Below are positions 8,224-17,660 of a stretch of DNA of 64,000 nucleotides, piece after piece. A program made the position numbers and the translations under genes. Position 1 is the stretch's first letter, and every line of letters starts with the position of its first letter. Below the pieces are notes generated by a model. That model made no database searches. It was not told the DNA's origin and saw only the letters and a list, made by a program, of their open reading frames with translations. This DNA is from JADFRG01 sp036986135. Lineage in GTDB: Bacteria; Chloroflexota; Anaerolineae; Anaerolineales; E44-bin32. The DNA lies in NCBI GenBank assembly GCA_036986135.1, contig BTQZ01000005.1:1-64000 (forward strand), given 5' to 3'.

Positions 8224-8601
8224 CTAGTTTTCTCTTCCGTTGGCGGCGTTTCCGTTGGAGGCGTCTTCAACCGCACCCACAAATTCATCTATCATGTCCC
8301 GCAGGTACGTCTCGGGAAGCGCGCCCACCTGACGGTGCACCACCTTGCCATCGGCGATCAAGAGCATCGTAGGGATGCCCTGCACGCCGTACTGCATGGC
8401 CCAGCTTGGATTGTCATCCGTGTTGACTTTGGCCACGACCAGCCGCTCATCGTACTCTTCGGCAATCTTGTCCAGGATCGGGGCCACCATGAGACAAGGA
8501 CCGCACCACGGTGCCCAGAAATCCACCAGTACTGGCTTGCTGGATTCCAGAACGGTTGCCTCAAAAGCTTCGTCGGTTACGTGAATAGGTTCTGTATTCA
8601 T
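8224..8601 (-). CDS. trxA: thioredoxin
   Basis: Small thiol-disulfide oxidoreductase of 125 residues. The active site WCGPC places the redox cysteines at 33 and 36 after the usual VLVDFWAP strand. The cis-proline segment GIPTMLL and the ADGKVVHRQVGALP region follow. There is no signal peptide, so it acts in the cytoplasm. The last 15 residues (EDASNGNAANGREN) form an Asn/Gly-rich tail that ordinary thioredoxins lack. The start ATG 8601 is preceded by GAGGA with six-base spacing. It is monocistronic, ended by the shared terminator on its 3' side. Confidence 0.95.
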   Translation of the reverse strand: MNTEPIHVTDEAFEATVLESSKPVLVDFWAPWCGPCLMVAPILDKIAEEYDERLVVAKVNTDDNPSWAMQYGVQGIPTMLLIADGKVVHRQVGALPETYLRDMIDEFVGAVEDASNGNAANGREN

Positions 8602-8994
8602 AAGTTGTCCTCGCCTTAATAGACACCTTGAGCGGCGTGTATCTTACCACCTGGAATTATGTGATGCGATGGGTCATTCAGCCCGATTGAACTCGATTCG
8701 GGCCCCCGCTTCAGTGAGCGTATTCACAGATTCCATAGGATCCTAGCCTTCATTTGAGAGCCCTTTTCCATCGCTCTGCGGACCCAAGGACGGCAAAGGC
8801 TGCGTTGGAGAACGGGTCCCAAGGGGGATCCTCGCTTTGATTTTGCCGTTCATTCCATCCACCCTCTGAAGGATCGGCGGTGGACTGGGATGTTGGAACT
8901 CGGACCCCACGGGATCCTCTTTTCGATTACGCGCGCCTTCCAACCACACTGAGAAAGCCGGCGATGGATAAGGGGGATATTGGCAATCGGATTG
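8602..8994. other. intergenic stretch without a supported gene
   Basis: About 400 bases between divergent trxA and the zinc-ribbon gene. Open frames here are short and show no domain. Two loosely similar segments, each containing GGGATCC followed by a T-rich stretch (near 8826 and 8911), hint at an old degenerate duplication. I see no RNA gene. Confidence 0.4.
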
Positions 8995-9000
8995 TATAAT
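8995..9000 (+). promoter_or_regulatory. -10 box of a leaderless promoter for the zinc-ribbon/scpA pair
   Basis: Consensus TATAAT ends six bases before GTG 9007, the same geometry as at udk. It argues that translation starts at GTG 9007 rather than at the in-frame TTG at 8980, which lies upstream of the expected transcript start. Confidence 0.7.
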
Positions 9001-9006
9001 CCGCCC

Positions 9007-9456
9007 GTGGACCTCACCTGCCCCGCATGCGCCGCGCCGGAGCTGATTACCGGCGGCGAGCATAACCTCGAATGTGCCTACTGCGGCACACACTTTGTCG
9101 CGGAACGTACAGAATGCCCGGCTTGCACAGAGCTCAACGAACAGGGTGCCGACCTTTGTTCAAACTGCGGCGAGCCGCTCTCGATCGTGGCCAGCGTGAT
9201 CGATCGGCAGGGGGGAACCGGCCAGCCCTTGTGGATCCGCAGGCTGCAGACTCAAGTTGTCGGCCTGCAGAAGAGTGAGGCGCGCGCATCAGCCCATCGG
9301 TTTGAGGAGCTCATGGAAATCGACCGGAAGAGAAAGGCGGCGGAAGCTGAGGCCCTCGCTAGCCAACAGGAAAAGGATCGCAGCATATTGTTCTATGGGG
9401 CGGCTGCCATTCTGCTGATCGTGCTTGTCGTCCTTGTGCTGGCCGTGATCCAGTAG
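9007..9456 (+). CDS. double zinc-ribbon protein with a C-terminal membrane anchor
   Basis: A 149-residue protein of unknown function. Two zinc ribbons fill the N-terminal third: CPAC paired with CAYC, then CPAC paired with CSNC. A charged, probably coiled helical region around residues 75-120 (FEELMEIDRKRKAAEAEALA) precedes one strongly hydrophobic helix at the extreme C-terminus (ILLIVLVVLVLAVI). Tail-anchored topology with the ribbons in the cytoplasm is likely. The GTG start follows from the leaderless promoter at 8995. Its stop codon overlaps the scpA GTG by one base, so it is coupled to a chromosome-segregation gene. That may reflect function but proves nothing. Confidence 0.75.
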   Translation: MDLTCPACAAPELITGGEHNLECAYCGTHFVAERTECPACTELNEQGADLCSNCGEPLSIVASVIDRQGGTGQPLWIRRLQTQVVGLQKSEARASAHRFEELMEIDRKRKAAEAEALASQQEKDRSILFYGAAAILLIVLVVLVLAVIQ

Positions 9457-10202
9457 TGGAATCTGAATACTCGGTCAACCTGCCAGTCTTCGAAGGCCCA
9501 CTCGATCTTTTGCTGCGACTGATCGAAAAGGAGCAGTTGGATATCACCGCGGTCGCCCTCGCTCAGGTCACCGATCAATTCCTGGAGCATTTGGAGCGGA
9601 TTCCGGAGAAGCCAGCGGCTGAGCTCGCTGGATTCCTGGTGGTGGCAGCCAAGCTGCTCCAGATAAAGTCCGAAGCCCTGCTGCCGCGACCGCCGGAACG
9701 TGAGCCCGGAGAAGAGGATCCAGCGGAGGCGCTCGCTCGGCAGCTGCTGCTCTATCGGCAGTTCAAAGAAGCTGCTACCGAACTGGCCGCCCGCGAAGAG
9801 GCCGGGGCACGCACCTATCTCCGCTTAACGCGCGAACCCCCCGTCGAAGAGCAGTTGGATCTAGGAGGTCTGGGCCTCGAGGAGTTGCGCGCGGCGATGA
9901 TGGAGGCTCTGGCTGGCATGCCTGAAGGCCCTACTTTGCAGCACGCGGTTGAGCCACCCAAGATCCGCATTCGAGACAAGATCCAGTGGATCGTGGATCT
10001 GCTGACCAGAGAGCAACATGTCAGCTTCAACTCGCTGTTGTCGTCAGCGGAGAGCCGGCTGGACGTTGTGGTCGCATTTCTTGCGATGCTTGAGCTCGTT
10101 AAGGACCGGAAGGTGGTTGCGAGCCAGACGGAGCCGTTTGCGGATATCGAGCTCAGTCAGGGGCCGAATTGGGAAGTGTCTCAGCTCGAAAGGGAAGGCT
10201 AA
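9456..10202 (+). CDS. scpA: segregation and condensation protein A
   Basis: Kleisin subunit of the bacterial SMC condensin complex, bridging the SMC heads. The 248-residue protein starts with the family signature VNLPVFEGPLDLLLRLIEKE, followed by DITAVALAQVTDQFLEHL and a long helical linker. It ends with a winged-helix region (VSFNSLLSSAESRLDVVVAFLAMLELVK) near residues 190-220. Length is typical. It begins with a GTG that overlaps the stop of the zinc-ribbon gene. No scpB follows, which is unusual because the pair is commonly adjacent. Its last 50 bases overlap the 3' end of the convergent VanZ-like gene. Confidence 0.94.
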   Translation: MESEYSVNLPVFEGPLDLLLRLIEKEQLDITAVALAQVTDQFLEHLERIPEKPAAELAGFLVVAAKLLQIKSEALLPRPPEREPGEEDPAEALARQLLLYRQFKEAATELAAREEAGARTYLRLTREPPVEEQLDLGGLGLEELRAAMMEALAGMPEGPTLQHAVEPPKIRIRDKIQWIVDLLTREQHVSFNSLLSSAESRLDVVVAFLAMLELVKDRKVVASQTEPFADIELSQGPNWEVSQLEREG

Positions 10203-10569
10203 TCTTCGACGAGTACCCTGCCGCGAGGAACAGCGCCAGGAATGCTCCCAACCCATCGATCGCGACGTCTCGAATACTGGACGTTCTGCCACTGACAAAC
10301 GACTGGTGAAATTCATCGCTGAGGGCAAATCCCAGCGACAGGCCGAGCGCCATCGTCCAGCGGACGAAGCGAGGGAGCCGGGTGGGCATGGCATAGTAGT
10401 AGCTCACACCCAAAAGGCCATACCCGATTGCATGACCCATCTTCTTCAGGTAGACGTCATACGGCCCAAAGGTAGGGATCTTACTGGCAGGTATGGCGGA
10501 CAGCACGAAAATAGCGGTCATCATGGCCAGGGCCGGGACCAAGCGCAGCATGTACTTAATTGCAGACAT
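10153..10569 (-). CDS. VanZ-like family membrane protein
   Basis: A 138-residue membrane protein with about four hydrophobic helices. VanZ-family landmarks are the FVLSAIPASKIP segment after the first helix, KKMGHAIGYGLLGVSYYYA with the conserved histidine, and SDEFHQSFVSGRTSSIRD, which is diagnostic. The biochemical role of VanZ-like proteins is largely unknown; the founder gives low-level teicoplanin resistance. Start ATG 10569 fits a -10 box TAAAAT (10583-10578) eight bases upstream, so the message is nearly leaderless. A GTG at 10587 would lie inside that box. Its 3' end overlaps scpA tail to tail. Confidence 0.82.
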   Translation of the reverse strand: MSAIKYMLRLVPALAMMTAIFVLSAIPASKIPTFGPYDVYLKKMGHAIGYGLLGVSYYYAMPTRLPRFVRWTMALGLSLGFALSDEFHQSFVSGRTSSIRDVAIDGLGAFLALFLAAGYSSKISLPFRAETLPNSAPD

Positions 10570-10577
10570 GGGGCGGG

Positions 10578-10583
10578 ATTTTA
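10578..10583 (-). promoter_or_regulatory. -10 box of the VanZ-like gene
   Basis: TAAAAT on the minus strand ends eight bases before ATG 10569. This fits the short-leader pattern repeated at other genes in the window. Confidence 0.5.
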
Positions 10584-10641
10584 CCACCGCACTATGAAAG
10601 GGAGTCTACGGCGCCGGGCTCCGACGCCCCGCTGAATACTT

Positions 10642-12693
10642 ATGTCTAACCATTTGAAAAACTCCACTTCTCCGTATTTGCTGCAGCACTCTGAGAATCC
10701 TGTGGAATGGTATCCCTGGGGCCCGGAGGCGCTCGAAGCGGCGAAGGAGCTGGATAAGCCGATCTTCCTGAGCATAGGCTACGCCGCATGCCATTGGTGC
10801 CACGTAATGGCGCATGAGTCGTTCGAGGACCCGGATACGGCCGCGCTCATGAACGAGCACTTTGTGAATATCAAGGTAGACCGCGAAGAGCGACCCGACA
10901 TCGATAGTCTCTATATGGATGCGGTGGTAGCTATGACAGGCCAGGGCGGCTGGCCGATGTCCGTCTTCTTGACTCCGGACGGCCGACCCTTCTATGGCGG
11001 CACCTATTATCCCCCGACACGCCGGTTCAACATGCCCGGATTCAGCGAAATTCTGCGCACGATAGCCGACAAGTGGAGCAACGATCGGGAAAGTCTCCTG
11101 GAAGTAGGGAACGAACTGACGGATCGCATCGCGGCCGCTCCCGCTCTGCGTCCGGGAGATGGAGATCTGGACATTCAGCACTTTGATCTAGCGGCAGAGT
11201 CGCTCTTCCACGGCTACGACTGGACTCACGGAGGTTGGGGAGGAGCGCCGAAATTTCCCCAGCCGATGATTATCGAATTCTTGCTCCGGCGGCACGCCCG
11301 AGCGAAGGACAAGCTGGCGCTGGATATGGCGACGCATGCCCTGGGGGCGATGGCAGCCGGTGGGATGTACGACCAGCTGGGCGGCGGTTTCGCCCGCTAC
11401 TCGGTCGACGAGAAGTGGCTGGTCCCTCATTTTGAAAAAATGCTCTACGACAACGCCCAGCTCGCGCGAGCCTATGTTCAATGCTGGCAGGTGACTGGCA
11501 ATCCGCAGCAGTTGCGCATCGCAGATGAGACGCTTGCTTTCATGTTGCGGGAGATGCGCGATCCCATGGGCGGCTTCTTCAGTTCGTATGATGCTGATTC
11601 AGAGGGAGAAGAAGGCAAGTATTACATGTGGTCGGCGGATGAAATCCGAGAGGCAATCGATGAGCCGGAGGTGGTGATTGCGGCCTTCGGTGTGACAGAG
11701 GAGGGAAACTTCGAAGGGCACAACATTCTTTATCGCGCGGCCGACACCGACTCACTTTCCGGTCAATTCTCCCTTGAATCCGCGGAAATCGATGCGCGCC
11801 TGGAGGCCGGACGAAAGGCACTGCTCGAAGCGCGCTCGCAGCGCGTCCCACCCGGTCTGGACAACAAGGTACTTACGGCGTGGAACGGTCTGGCACTGAT
11901 TGCCCTGGCGGAGGCGGCACGCGCATCCAGCAATGAGCAGTATCTCGCGGCCGCCCAACAGCTGGCCGGGTTCCTGCTGGATAACCTGGTGGTGGACGGC
12001 CGGCTCCTGCGTTCCTGGCGGGAGGGCGAGGCGCGCTACACGGCCTATCTAGAAGACCATGCGGCGCTGGGTCAGGGCCTGCTGGCGCTCTATCAGGCCG
12101 ATTTCGATCTTCGTTGGTATCGAGAGGCAGTGAGCCAGGCGAACGAGATCCTGGAGGCGTTTGCCGATCCGCGGGGTGGCTTCTTCGACACGCGTAACGA
12201 CCATGAGCAGCTGATCGCCCGTCCTAAGTCGATTCAGGACAGCCCCACGCCCAGCGGAAATACGCTGGCGGTAACGCTGCTGCTCACCTTGGGTGCGTAT
12301 GAGGGCGAGACGCGCTACATCGAGCCCGCCGAGTCGGCCCTGCGCGCCATGGCCCTAACCGCCCCACAGCATCCTACTGCCTTCGCGGGATGGCTCAATG
12401 CAATGGATTTCGCACTCGGCCCACAGCTTCAGCTCGCCATTTCAGGCTCCCCGTCCGATGCCGGCTTCAAGGAGCTGTCTTCCCGCGCCGACGCGGACTA
12501 CCTACCTAACCTCATCATCGCCGGCGGGGAGCCGGGGGAAGAGGGACTGCCTATGCTGATGGCCGAGCGGACCATGCGCGACGGGCTGCCAACGGCTTAT
12601 CTGTGTCAGGGCTTTACGTGTCAGCTTCCGACGACAGAGGTCGATGAGCTCTCCCGCCAGCTCGATAAGGCGCTCGCGCACGCAGCGCGTTAG
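10642..12693 (+). CDS. DUF255 thioredoxin-fold / six-hairpin protein (YyaL/SPATA20 type)
   Basis: A 683-residue protein of the conserved YyaL/SPATA20 family. The N-terminal thioredoxin-like domain (DUF255) starts NSTSPYLLQHSENPVEWYPW and carries a CHWCH motif near residue 52, then MTGQGGWPMSVFLTPDG. The remainder is an alpha/alpha barrel resembling N-acylglucosamine 2-epimerases and glycosidases, with GGMYDQLGGGFARYSVD and the WLVPHFEKMLYDNAQL helix. Length matches full-length members. Its true activity is not established in the family; a redox or sugar-related role is inferred only from fold. It has no partner gene in the same direction and is convergent with the exporter genes. Confidence 0.9.
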   Translation: MSNHLKNSTSPYLLQHSENPVEWYPWGPEALEAAKELDKPIFLSIGYAACHWCHVMAHESFEDPDTAALMNEHFVNIKVDREERPDIDSLYMDAVVAMTGQGGWPMSVFLTPDGRPFYGGTYYPPTRRFNMPGFSEILRTIADKWSNDRESLLEVGNELTDRIAAAPALRPGDGDLDIQHFDLAAESLFHGYDWTHGGWGGAPKFPQPMIIEFLLRRHARAKDKLALDMATHALGAMAAGGMYDQLGGGFARYSVDEKWLVPHFEKMLYDNAQLARAYVQCWQVTGNPQQLRIADETLAFMLREMRDPMGGFFSSYDADSEGEEGKYYMWSADEIREAIDEPEVVIAAFGVTEEGNFEGHNILYRAADTDSLSGQFSLESAEIDARLEAGRKALLEARSQRVPPGLDNKVLTAWNGLALIALAEAARASSNEQYLAAAQQLAGFLLDNLVVDGRLLRSWREGEARYTAYLEDHAALGQGLLALYQADFDLRWYREAVSQANEILEAFADPRGGFFDTRNDHEQLIARPKSIQDSPTPSGNTLAVTLLLTLGAYEGETRYIEPAESALRAMALTAPQHPTAFAGWLNAMDFALGPQLQLAISGSPSDAGFKELSSRADADYLPNLIIAGGEPGEEGLPMLMAERTMRDGLPTAYLCQGFTCQLPTTEVDELSRQLDKALAHAAR

Positions 12694-12874
12694 CTGGACT
12701 CGCCTGACAAACCCTCACATAAGCGTGGAGCTGCCGACTGAACCGTCACCTTCCGTTCACCGACGGCGAGGGAAGCACTCAGCTCTGCGAACAGGATGAA
12801 ATGGCTGCGCGGCCGGAAACGTTTCGTGCCGATGGGTCGACCACTCAGATCGGTGATCAGCTGACCGTCAAGGC

Positions 12875-14074
12875 CTATTCAGCCGCCCTAGCTGGCTCTC
12901 CAAAAGTCACCACCGCGGTAAGCCCCCACTGCAGCCGCGGATCGTCCTCATCGAGAGCGATCTTCACCACGTAGGTCACGTCCCCCTGGCGGATCACGAA
13001 GAGCGGTCGGATCGCGGTCACCGTTCCGCGCAGTTCCACGTCCGATAGCGCATCGAAGTTGATCTTGACCTGCTGACCCACACTGATCTCCGGCAGTTCG
13101 ATCTCGGTCAGGTTGTCGGTCTCGATCACCCAGCTGGAGAAGTCGGCCAGCACAACCGCCGGCTGACCGGGCACGGCCATCTCCCCCACCTTGGTCATCA
13201 CGCCAGCCACGGTGCCTGCAAATGGCGCCGTCAGTTCGACGTTCGCTAATGCAGCCTTCGCGGCAGCCAGCTGAGCTTCCGCGTTTGCGATCCGCGCCGC
13301 AGCCAGAGTGACATCATCTGGATCCGGCCCATCCTGGCGTTGCTCCCATTCGTTCTCGGCCGCAGCCAGCCTCGCCTGAGCGATCGCCACGTCCGCATCG
13401 AGCATTGCTTGCTGGATCTCGGTCGGCCGGCCTGTGAGCCAGTTCAGGTTGCGAAGCGCGGCATCGTAATCCCGCTGAGCATTGGAAAGGTTCTTCTGCC
13501 CCAGCGCCTTTGCCGCGTCGTCGTTGCCCCGCCCAGAGACGCCACCGTACTCCTCCCGCGCGTCATTAAGATTCTTCCGTGCCAGGATGAGGTTAGCTTC
13601 GGCGCCGTTGATGCTCGATTTGCTGGCTCGATTGCCTTCCTGCTGTACGGACCAGGTGTACTCCGCCTTCCGCAATTCCTCGCGTGCGTTCGCGACATCC
13701 TGCTGGGCCTGTGCGGCCATCGTATCGGCATTCTTGTAGAGCGTATCCAATGCCTGCTGAGCGCTGACCAACTCTAATCCGCCCGCGGCAACGGCTGCCT
13801 CGAACTGCTCTCGGTTCGCCAGGCGCACGAGCGGCTGGCCCTTTACGACCGATTCCCCCTCCTTGACCAGCACCGCGAGGATCTCGCCCCCGGTTTTGAA
13901 GCTCAGCTGAGCCGATTCGATCGGATTCAGTCGGCCATCCGCGATGACCGAGAAATCGTCGACCACGATGGGGAGGTCGCCTTCTTCGGTTGCATTGCCG
14001 TTGGTGCTGCAAGCCACCAACGCAAAAGCCAGAAGGCCGATTCCGATCCACCTAAATTTTTTAATACCCTTCAT
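12875..14074 (-). CDS. membrane fusion (periplasmic adaptor) lipoprotein of an ABC exporter
   Basis: A 399-residue HlyD/MacA-like adaptor. A lipoprotein signal ends in the lipobox LVAC, with the cysteine near residue 22. The first lipoyl half-motif is KTGGEILAVLVKEGESVVKGQPL. A long alpha-hairpin of about 170 residues rich in Ala, Gln and Asn follows, then the second half, LTAPFAGTVAGVMTKVGEMAVPG, and beta-barrel strands. It is the last gene of a minus-strand trio after an ATPase and an FtsX-type permease, 62 bases downstream of the permease. A lipid-anchored adaptor fits either a Gram-positive-type or a monoderm Chloroflexota envelope. Substrate unknown. Confidence 0.88.
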   Translation of the reverse strand: MKGIKKFRWIGIGLLAFALVACSTNGNATEEGDLPIVVDDFSVIADGRLNPIESAQLSFKTGGEILAVLVKEGESVVKGQPLVRLANREQFEAAVAAGGLELVSAQQALDTLYKNADTMAAQAQQDVANAREELRKAEYTWSVQQEGNRASKSSINGAEANLILARKNLNDAREEYGGVSGRGNDDAAKALGQKNLSNAQRDYDAALRNLNWLTGRPTEIQQAMLDADVAIAQARLAAAENEWEQRQDGPDPDDVTLAAARIANAEAQLAAAKAALANVELTAPFAGTVAGVMTKVGEMAVPGQPAVVLADFSSWVIETDNLTEIELPEISVGQQVKINFDALSDVELRGTVTAIRPLFVIRQGDVTYVVKIALDEDDPRLQWGLTAVVTFGEPARAAE

Positions 14075-14136
14075 GACAGATTACTCCCTACGCCTCGAGC
14101 CCTCGTTGGAGCCCACCCGAATCCGCATTCAAAACT

Positions 14137-16524
14137 CTATTCGTACGCCAGGCTTTCATTGACGCTGATCTGCGTAGCACGCCGAGCTGGCAGCCAGCTT
14201 GCCACGAGCGAAAGCACTACCACGATAAGCAGCCAGATCCACAGTCCACTCATTGAAAGCTGATAGGGACCGGGGAATTGAATGATCTCGCCGATGTTTT
14301 CGACGAAGGGTCTGCCGGCCAGGATACTTATGGGCACCGCGATCACCCAGCTCGTAATTCCGAGCAGCAATCCTTCCATGACCATGATCAATGCGACGTC
14401 GCGAGAAGAGCCGCCAACCGCGCGCATGACGCCGATCTCCCGCCTGCGTTCGATCACGTTGATCGACAGAGTCCCCGAGAGCCCGATGCTGCCGACGAGC
14501 GCCATGACGATGGTCATCGTCATCAATATCGTGGTCAGGATACTGAATTGGGCTTCTGCTTGCTCCTGATCTTCGATGGAGGCACGCACGAACGCCAGGC
14601 CGATGCCCTGCGCCTCAAACATCTGCTCCAGGTCGCTTATCAGTGCATCCTGTGCGGCCCGCGTGCTGTCCTTCGAAAGGATACGCGCAACCGGAGCCCG
14701 CCCCACTCTATGCAACTCCTCATTGAGCGTATCGACATGCATATAGGCCGTGGCCTGGTCGTTGATGAGATCGAAGATGAGGCCGACAATAGTCCAGTTG
14801 GAAGTGCCGGCGCTACCGAGGTCAATTTCGATTTCGTCGCCAAGCGACAGGCCCATATCCCTTGCCAGCTTCTGGTTGAGCAGCAAGGCATGACCGTCCT
14901 CGGGATCGAGATTGCGTCCCGCGGTCAACGTTGGCGTATACATCTCCGTATCACGCGGCACCCCTTGAAGCGCGATGCGATAATCGGATCCGGGTCCAGA
15001 ATCCCCTGGCACACGCGCGCCGGCACCCTCCCACACCCACATCTCCACCCGCTCCACATTGGGATGTGCTTCGATCATGGGTTCGACCTCGTCAATGCGC
15101 TGAAGCCCTTCAAACACAACGAAGGTATCAAAGCCCAGGCCGCCCCAGATCTCGGCGATCGCTCGCGTAAACGAGTAATGCGTCGTGATGACCATCATGA
15201 ATACCGCGCCGGCCATGATCAGCACCGCCAGCGTCAGGATCACGCGGCCCATACGTCTGAAGGTATTGCGCAGCGAAAGCGTGACCATAGTTGGCAATCC
15301 GCGTACGCTCGCAAGTGCCCGATCCACGCGGCCCGCCCCGTAGCGCCCCGATCCAACGCCGTAGCGGCGGATCGCGTCGCTCACCGAAATCGCCACACCG
15401 CGCAAGATGGGCCAGAGTGCGGCAATCAATGGGACCAACAGGCCGGCCGCGATCTGAATCCAGACCGAGGTCGAGGCTAGCTCGAAATTCGTCACCGGGA
15501 CGTTGACGATGCCCAGCATGTAGCGCGACAGCGCGTAGCCGGCATAGGCTCCAAGCGGCACGGCCAGGGCCAGGGCCAGGATCCCGTAGATCGCGACTCC
15601 TGCCAGGTAAAGCTGCGAGATTTGCCGACGGACGCCCCCAATGGTCTTCATGATCCCGATCTGTGGGATCTGCTGCGCAATCACGGCGTTGATGGTATTG
15701 ATAACCAGAATGGCGCTCAAGAAGAGAGCTGCCACCGCCATCACGGTCAGGATCAATCCGATCCCATCCAGGATGTCCTGCGCCCAGTGGCGCGTCGGGT
15801 CCTGAATCCAGCTGAAACTCACTCCGATGCCCTGCAGCTCCAATTTGTCTTCGACGATTGCAGAAACGCGCTCGGCCTCCTGCTCTGTGTAATCTGGAAT
15901 CGACAATCGCAGTTGGCCAAAGTTTCGCGAGCCCACCAGCCGCGACATGACATCGCGGGTAACGTAGAAGGATGGTTTGTCCGTGAACGGTGGGGCCGCC
16001 ACACTGGGATCCCGCAGGATGCCCACCACGGTGAATGCCCTGGCATATCCATTGACCTCGAAGTAGATCGGGTTTCCGATCTCAGGGATCCCGTAGGGCT
16101 CTACGTGGTTCCACTCCACGAGCACCGAATCAGATCCGGGCCAGGCTCCCTCGCGCAGCTGAAGCAGATCGTATTCCTGGCTCTGGTAGTCCTCGATGGC
16201 AACAACATTTGCATCCGCCCACTCATCCTCTATGGAAGCTTTCCAATTCACGCCTCGCTCTGCCCTTCCCTGGGCTGCCTGAACTTCTGGAAGGCGTTCG
16301 ATGCTGGCAATACCGTCGTCGTCGATGAGCCCGCGCAGGAAGAGCCAGACGTTGCTTGGGGAGCTCGCGATTTGGGCCGCCGTCAGCCGCCGCACCATGA
16401 GCGTGTTGCTGGAGAAGATCATGCCAACCGCCATCACGCCGACTGCAATGCTCGACACAACAAGAACCGTCCTGGCCTTGTTGCTCCACAGATCTCGGAT
16501 GACCTTACGGTAAGCGATTCTCAT
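14137..16524 (-). CDS. FtsX/MacB-type ABC transporter permease (fused tandem unit)
   Basis: A 795-residue permease with two tandem FtsX-like modules. Module one has an N-terminal membrane helix after KARTVLVVSSIAVGVMAVG, a large external MacB-PCD domain, and three helices around residues 250-360. Module two repeats the plan, beginning at NTFRRMGRVILTLAVLIMAG and ending with three helices and the typical C-terminus SWLPARRATQISVNESLAYE. Such permeases work mechanically with a cytoplasmic ATPase to push lipoproteins, peptides or glycolipids outward rather than by a classical channel. Its ATG overlaps the stop of the upstream ATPase gene by four bases, so the two are made together. Confidence 0.9.
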   Translation of the reverse strand: MRIAYRKVIRDLWSNKARTVLVVSSIAVGVMAVGMIFSSNTLMVRRLTAAQIASSPSNVWLFLRGLIDDDGIASIERLPEVQAAQGRAERGVNWKASIEDEWADANVVAIEDYQSQEYDLLQLREGAWPGSDSVLVEWNHVEPYGIPEIGNPIYFEVNGYARAFTVVGILRDPSVAAPPFTDKPSFYVTRDVMSRLVGSRNFGQLRLSIPDYTEQEAERVSAIVEDKLELQGIGVSFSWIQDPTRHWAQDILDGIGLILTVMAVAALFLSAILVINTINAVIAQQIPQIGIMKTIGGVRRQISQLYLAGVAIYGILALALAVPLGAYAGYALSRYMLGIVNVPVTNFELASTSVWIQIAAGLLVPLIAALWPILRGVAISVSDAIRRYGVGSGRYGAGRVDRALASVRGLPTMVTLSLRNTFRRMGRVILTLAVLIMAGAVFMMVITTHYSFTRAIAEIWGGLGFDTFVVFEGLQRIDEVEPMIEAHPNVERVEMWVWEGAGARVPGDSGPGSDYRIALQGVPRDTEMYTPTLTAGRNLDPEDGHALLLNQKLARDMGLSLGDEIEIDLGSAGTSNWTIVGLIFDLINDQATAYMHVDTLNEELHRVGRAPVARILSKDSTRAAQDALISDLEQMFEAQGIGLAFVRASIEDQEQAEAQFSILTTILMTMTIVMALVGSIGLSGTLSINVIERRREIGVMRAVGGSSRDVALIMVMEGLLLGITSWVIAVPISILAGRPFVENIGEIIQFPGPYQLSMSGLWIWLLIVVVLSLVASWLPARRATQISVNESLAYE

Positions 16525-17225
16525 TTTCCGGGACGAGCTCCGTTCTCGAACAGCTCACCGTCAAACACTTCAATCACGCGCGGGAATCGCGCGGCAAGCG
16601 AGTTCGAGTGCGTGACCATCAGGAAGGTCTTTCCCTGCGCCACAAGCTCCTCGAATGCGTCAAAGACGCCATGCGCAGTCTTACTGTCAAGGTTTCCGGT
16701 GGGCTCGTCCCCGACCAGCAGCGGAGGATCATTTGCCAGCGCGCGGGCAATGGCCGCCCGCTGCTGCTGACCGCCCGAGAGCGCGTTGGGCAGCTTGTGG
16801 GCCTGGTCGGCCAAGCCCACCTGCTCCAGGAGCATCTGAGCCCGCTCCAGTCGTTCCTTCGGTCGCCCCCTCCGCGCGAAGTCCATGGGGAGCATCACGT
16901 TCTCCAGAACGGTGAGCGTGGGCAACAGCTGGAAAAACTGGAATACGACCCCAACGGTGTCGCCGCGCCAGCGGGCCAGACGGTCCTCATTAAGTTCGGT
17001 GAGGTCCTGCCCGTTGACGAGTACCTGGCCGCCGGTCGGTCGGTCGACGCCGGTGATCATGTTGAGCAACGTCGACTTTCCGCTGCCCGACGGACCGCGA
17101 ATGCCAACAAACTCGCCGGTGGTGACGCTCATATTGACGCTCTTGAGGGCGTGAATCGGTCCTTGCGGGCCCTCGTAGTCCTTGGCCACATCGCGGAGCT
17201 TCACTAAGGCGTGGTTATCTGTCAT
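16521..17225 (-). CDS. ABC transporter ATPase (MacB/LolD type)
   Basis: A 234-residue ATPase of the MacB/LolD subfamily. Motifs in order: Walker A GPSGSGKST, the Q-loop FQFFQLLPTLTVLENVMLP, signature LSGGQQQRAAIARAL, Walker B PPLLVGDEPTGNLDS, and a switch histidine in FLMVTHS. The TGNLDS after Walker B is typical of this branch. The chosen start ATG 17225 gives the usual N-terminus; in-frame starts upstream at 17261 and 17294 are less likely. It heads the three-gene exporter operon (ATPase, permease, adaptor lipoprotein). Confidence 0.92.
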   Translation of the reverse strand: MTDNHALVKLRDVAKDYEGPQGPIHALKSVNMSVTTGEFVGIRGPSGSGKSTLLNMITGVDRPTGGQVLVNGQDLTELNEDRLARWRGDTVGVVFQFFQLLPTLTVLENVMLPMDFARRGRPKERLERAQMLLEQVGLADQAHKLPNALSGGQQQRAAIARALANDPPLLVGDEPTGNLDSKTAHGVFDAFEELVAQGKTFLMVTHSNSLAARFPRVIEVFDGELFENGARPGK

Positions 17226-17599
17226 GGCTGTATCCAACTTTGGCCGGGACGGGCTATTCATATGTACGCTCCAGCGCAAGAAAAGTCGCAGCACGCACTG
17301 CTACGCGCGGCGTCTGAAGTTACTATGCGACTAAATACTTCGGCCGTCACCAGCCGATCGGTTGATTTCATCGCTGGACAACTGTCCAAGAATCTCAACC
17401 GTCGACCCGCACAGCGTACCTACTCATTTCACAACTCCGTGCCTGACTCATCGCATACGCAGTGCCAGTTTAAGAATCGTCGCGGGCGGGAGGCATGCAA
17501 ACCCGACCGCGGCATGAAGGCGAATTCTAATAGGTGCGCGTGAGAACGCCTTAATGTTCGCGGGAGATAGCTTATCTCGCGGCCTGATGGGCATCAATA

Positions 17600-17625
17600 G
17601 GGCCTCAGACATGTGGCTGAGGCCC
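17600..17625. other. 9-bp perfect stem-loop without U-tract
   Basis: GGGCCTCAG at 17600-17608 pairs with CTGAGGCCC at 17617-17625 around an eight-base loop. No T-run flanks it on either side. It resembles the stem-loop at 74-100 in size and lack of U-tract. Confidence 0.5.
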
Positions 17626-17660
17626 GTCTAGAGCTGCGGAGACTTACCGGTTACCGCAGT

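Noticed and set aside
8743..9093. 116-codon minus-strand ORF between trxA and the zinc-ribbon gene
   Set aside because: It overlaps the well-supported start of the zinc-ribbon gene, has low-complexity Pro/Ser content and no recognisable domain.
14278..16770. Long plus-strand ORFs of about 400 and 382 codons opposite the ABC permease
   Set aside because: They mirror the codon structure of the real gene, lack domains and ribosome-binding sites, and are His/Arg/Gln-rich as expected for antisense shadows.
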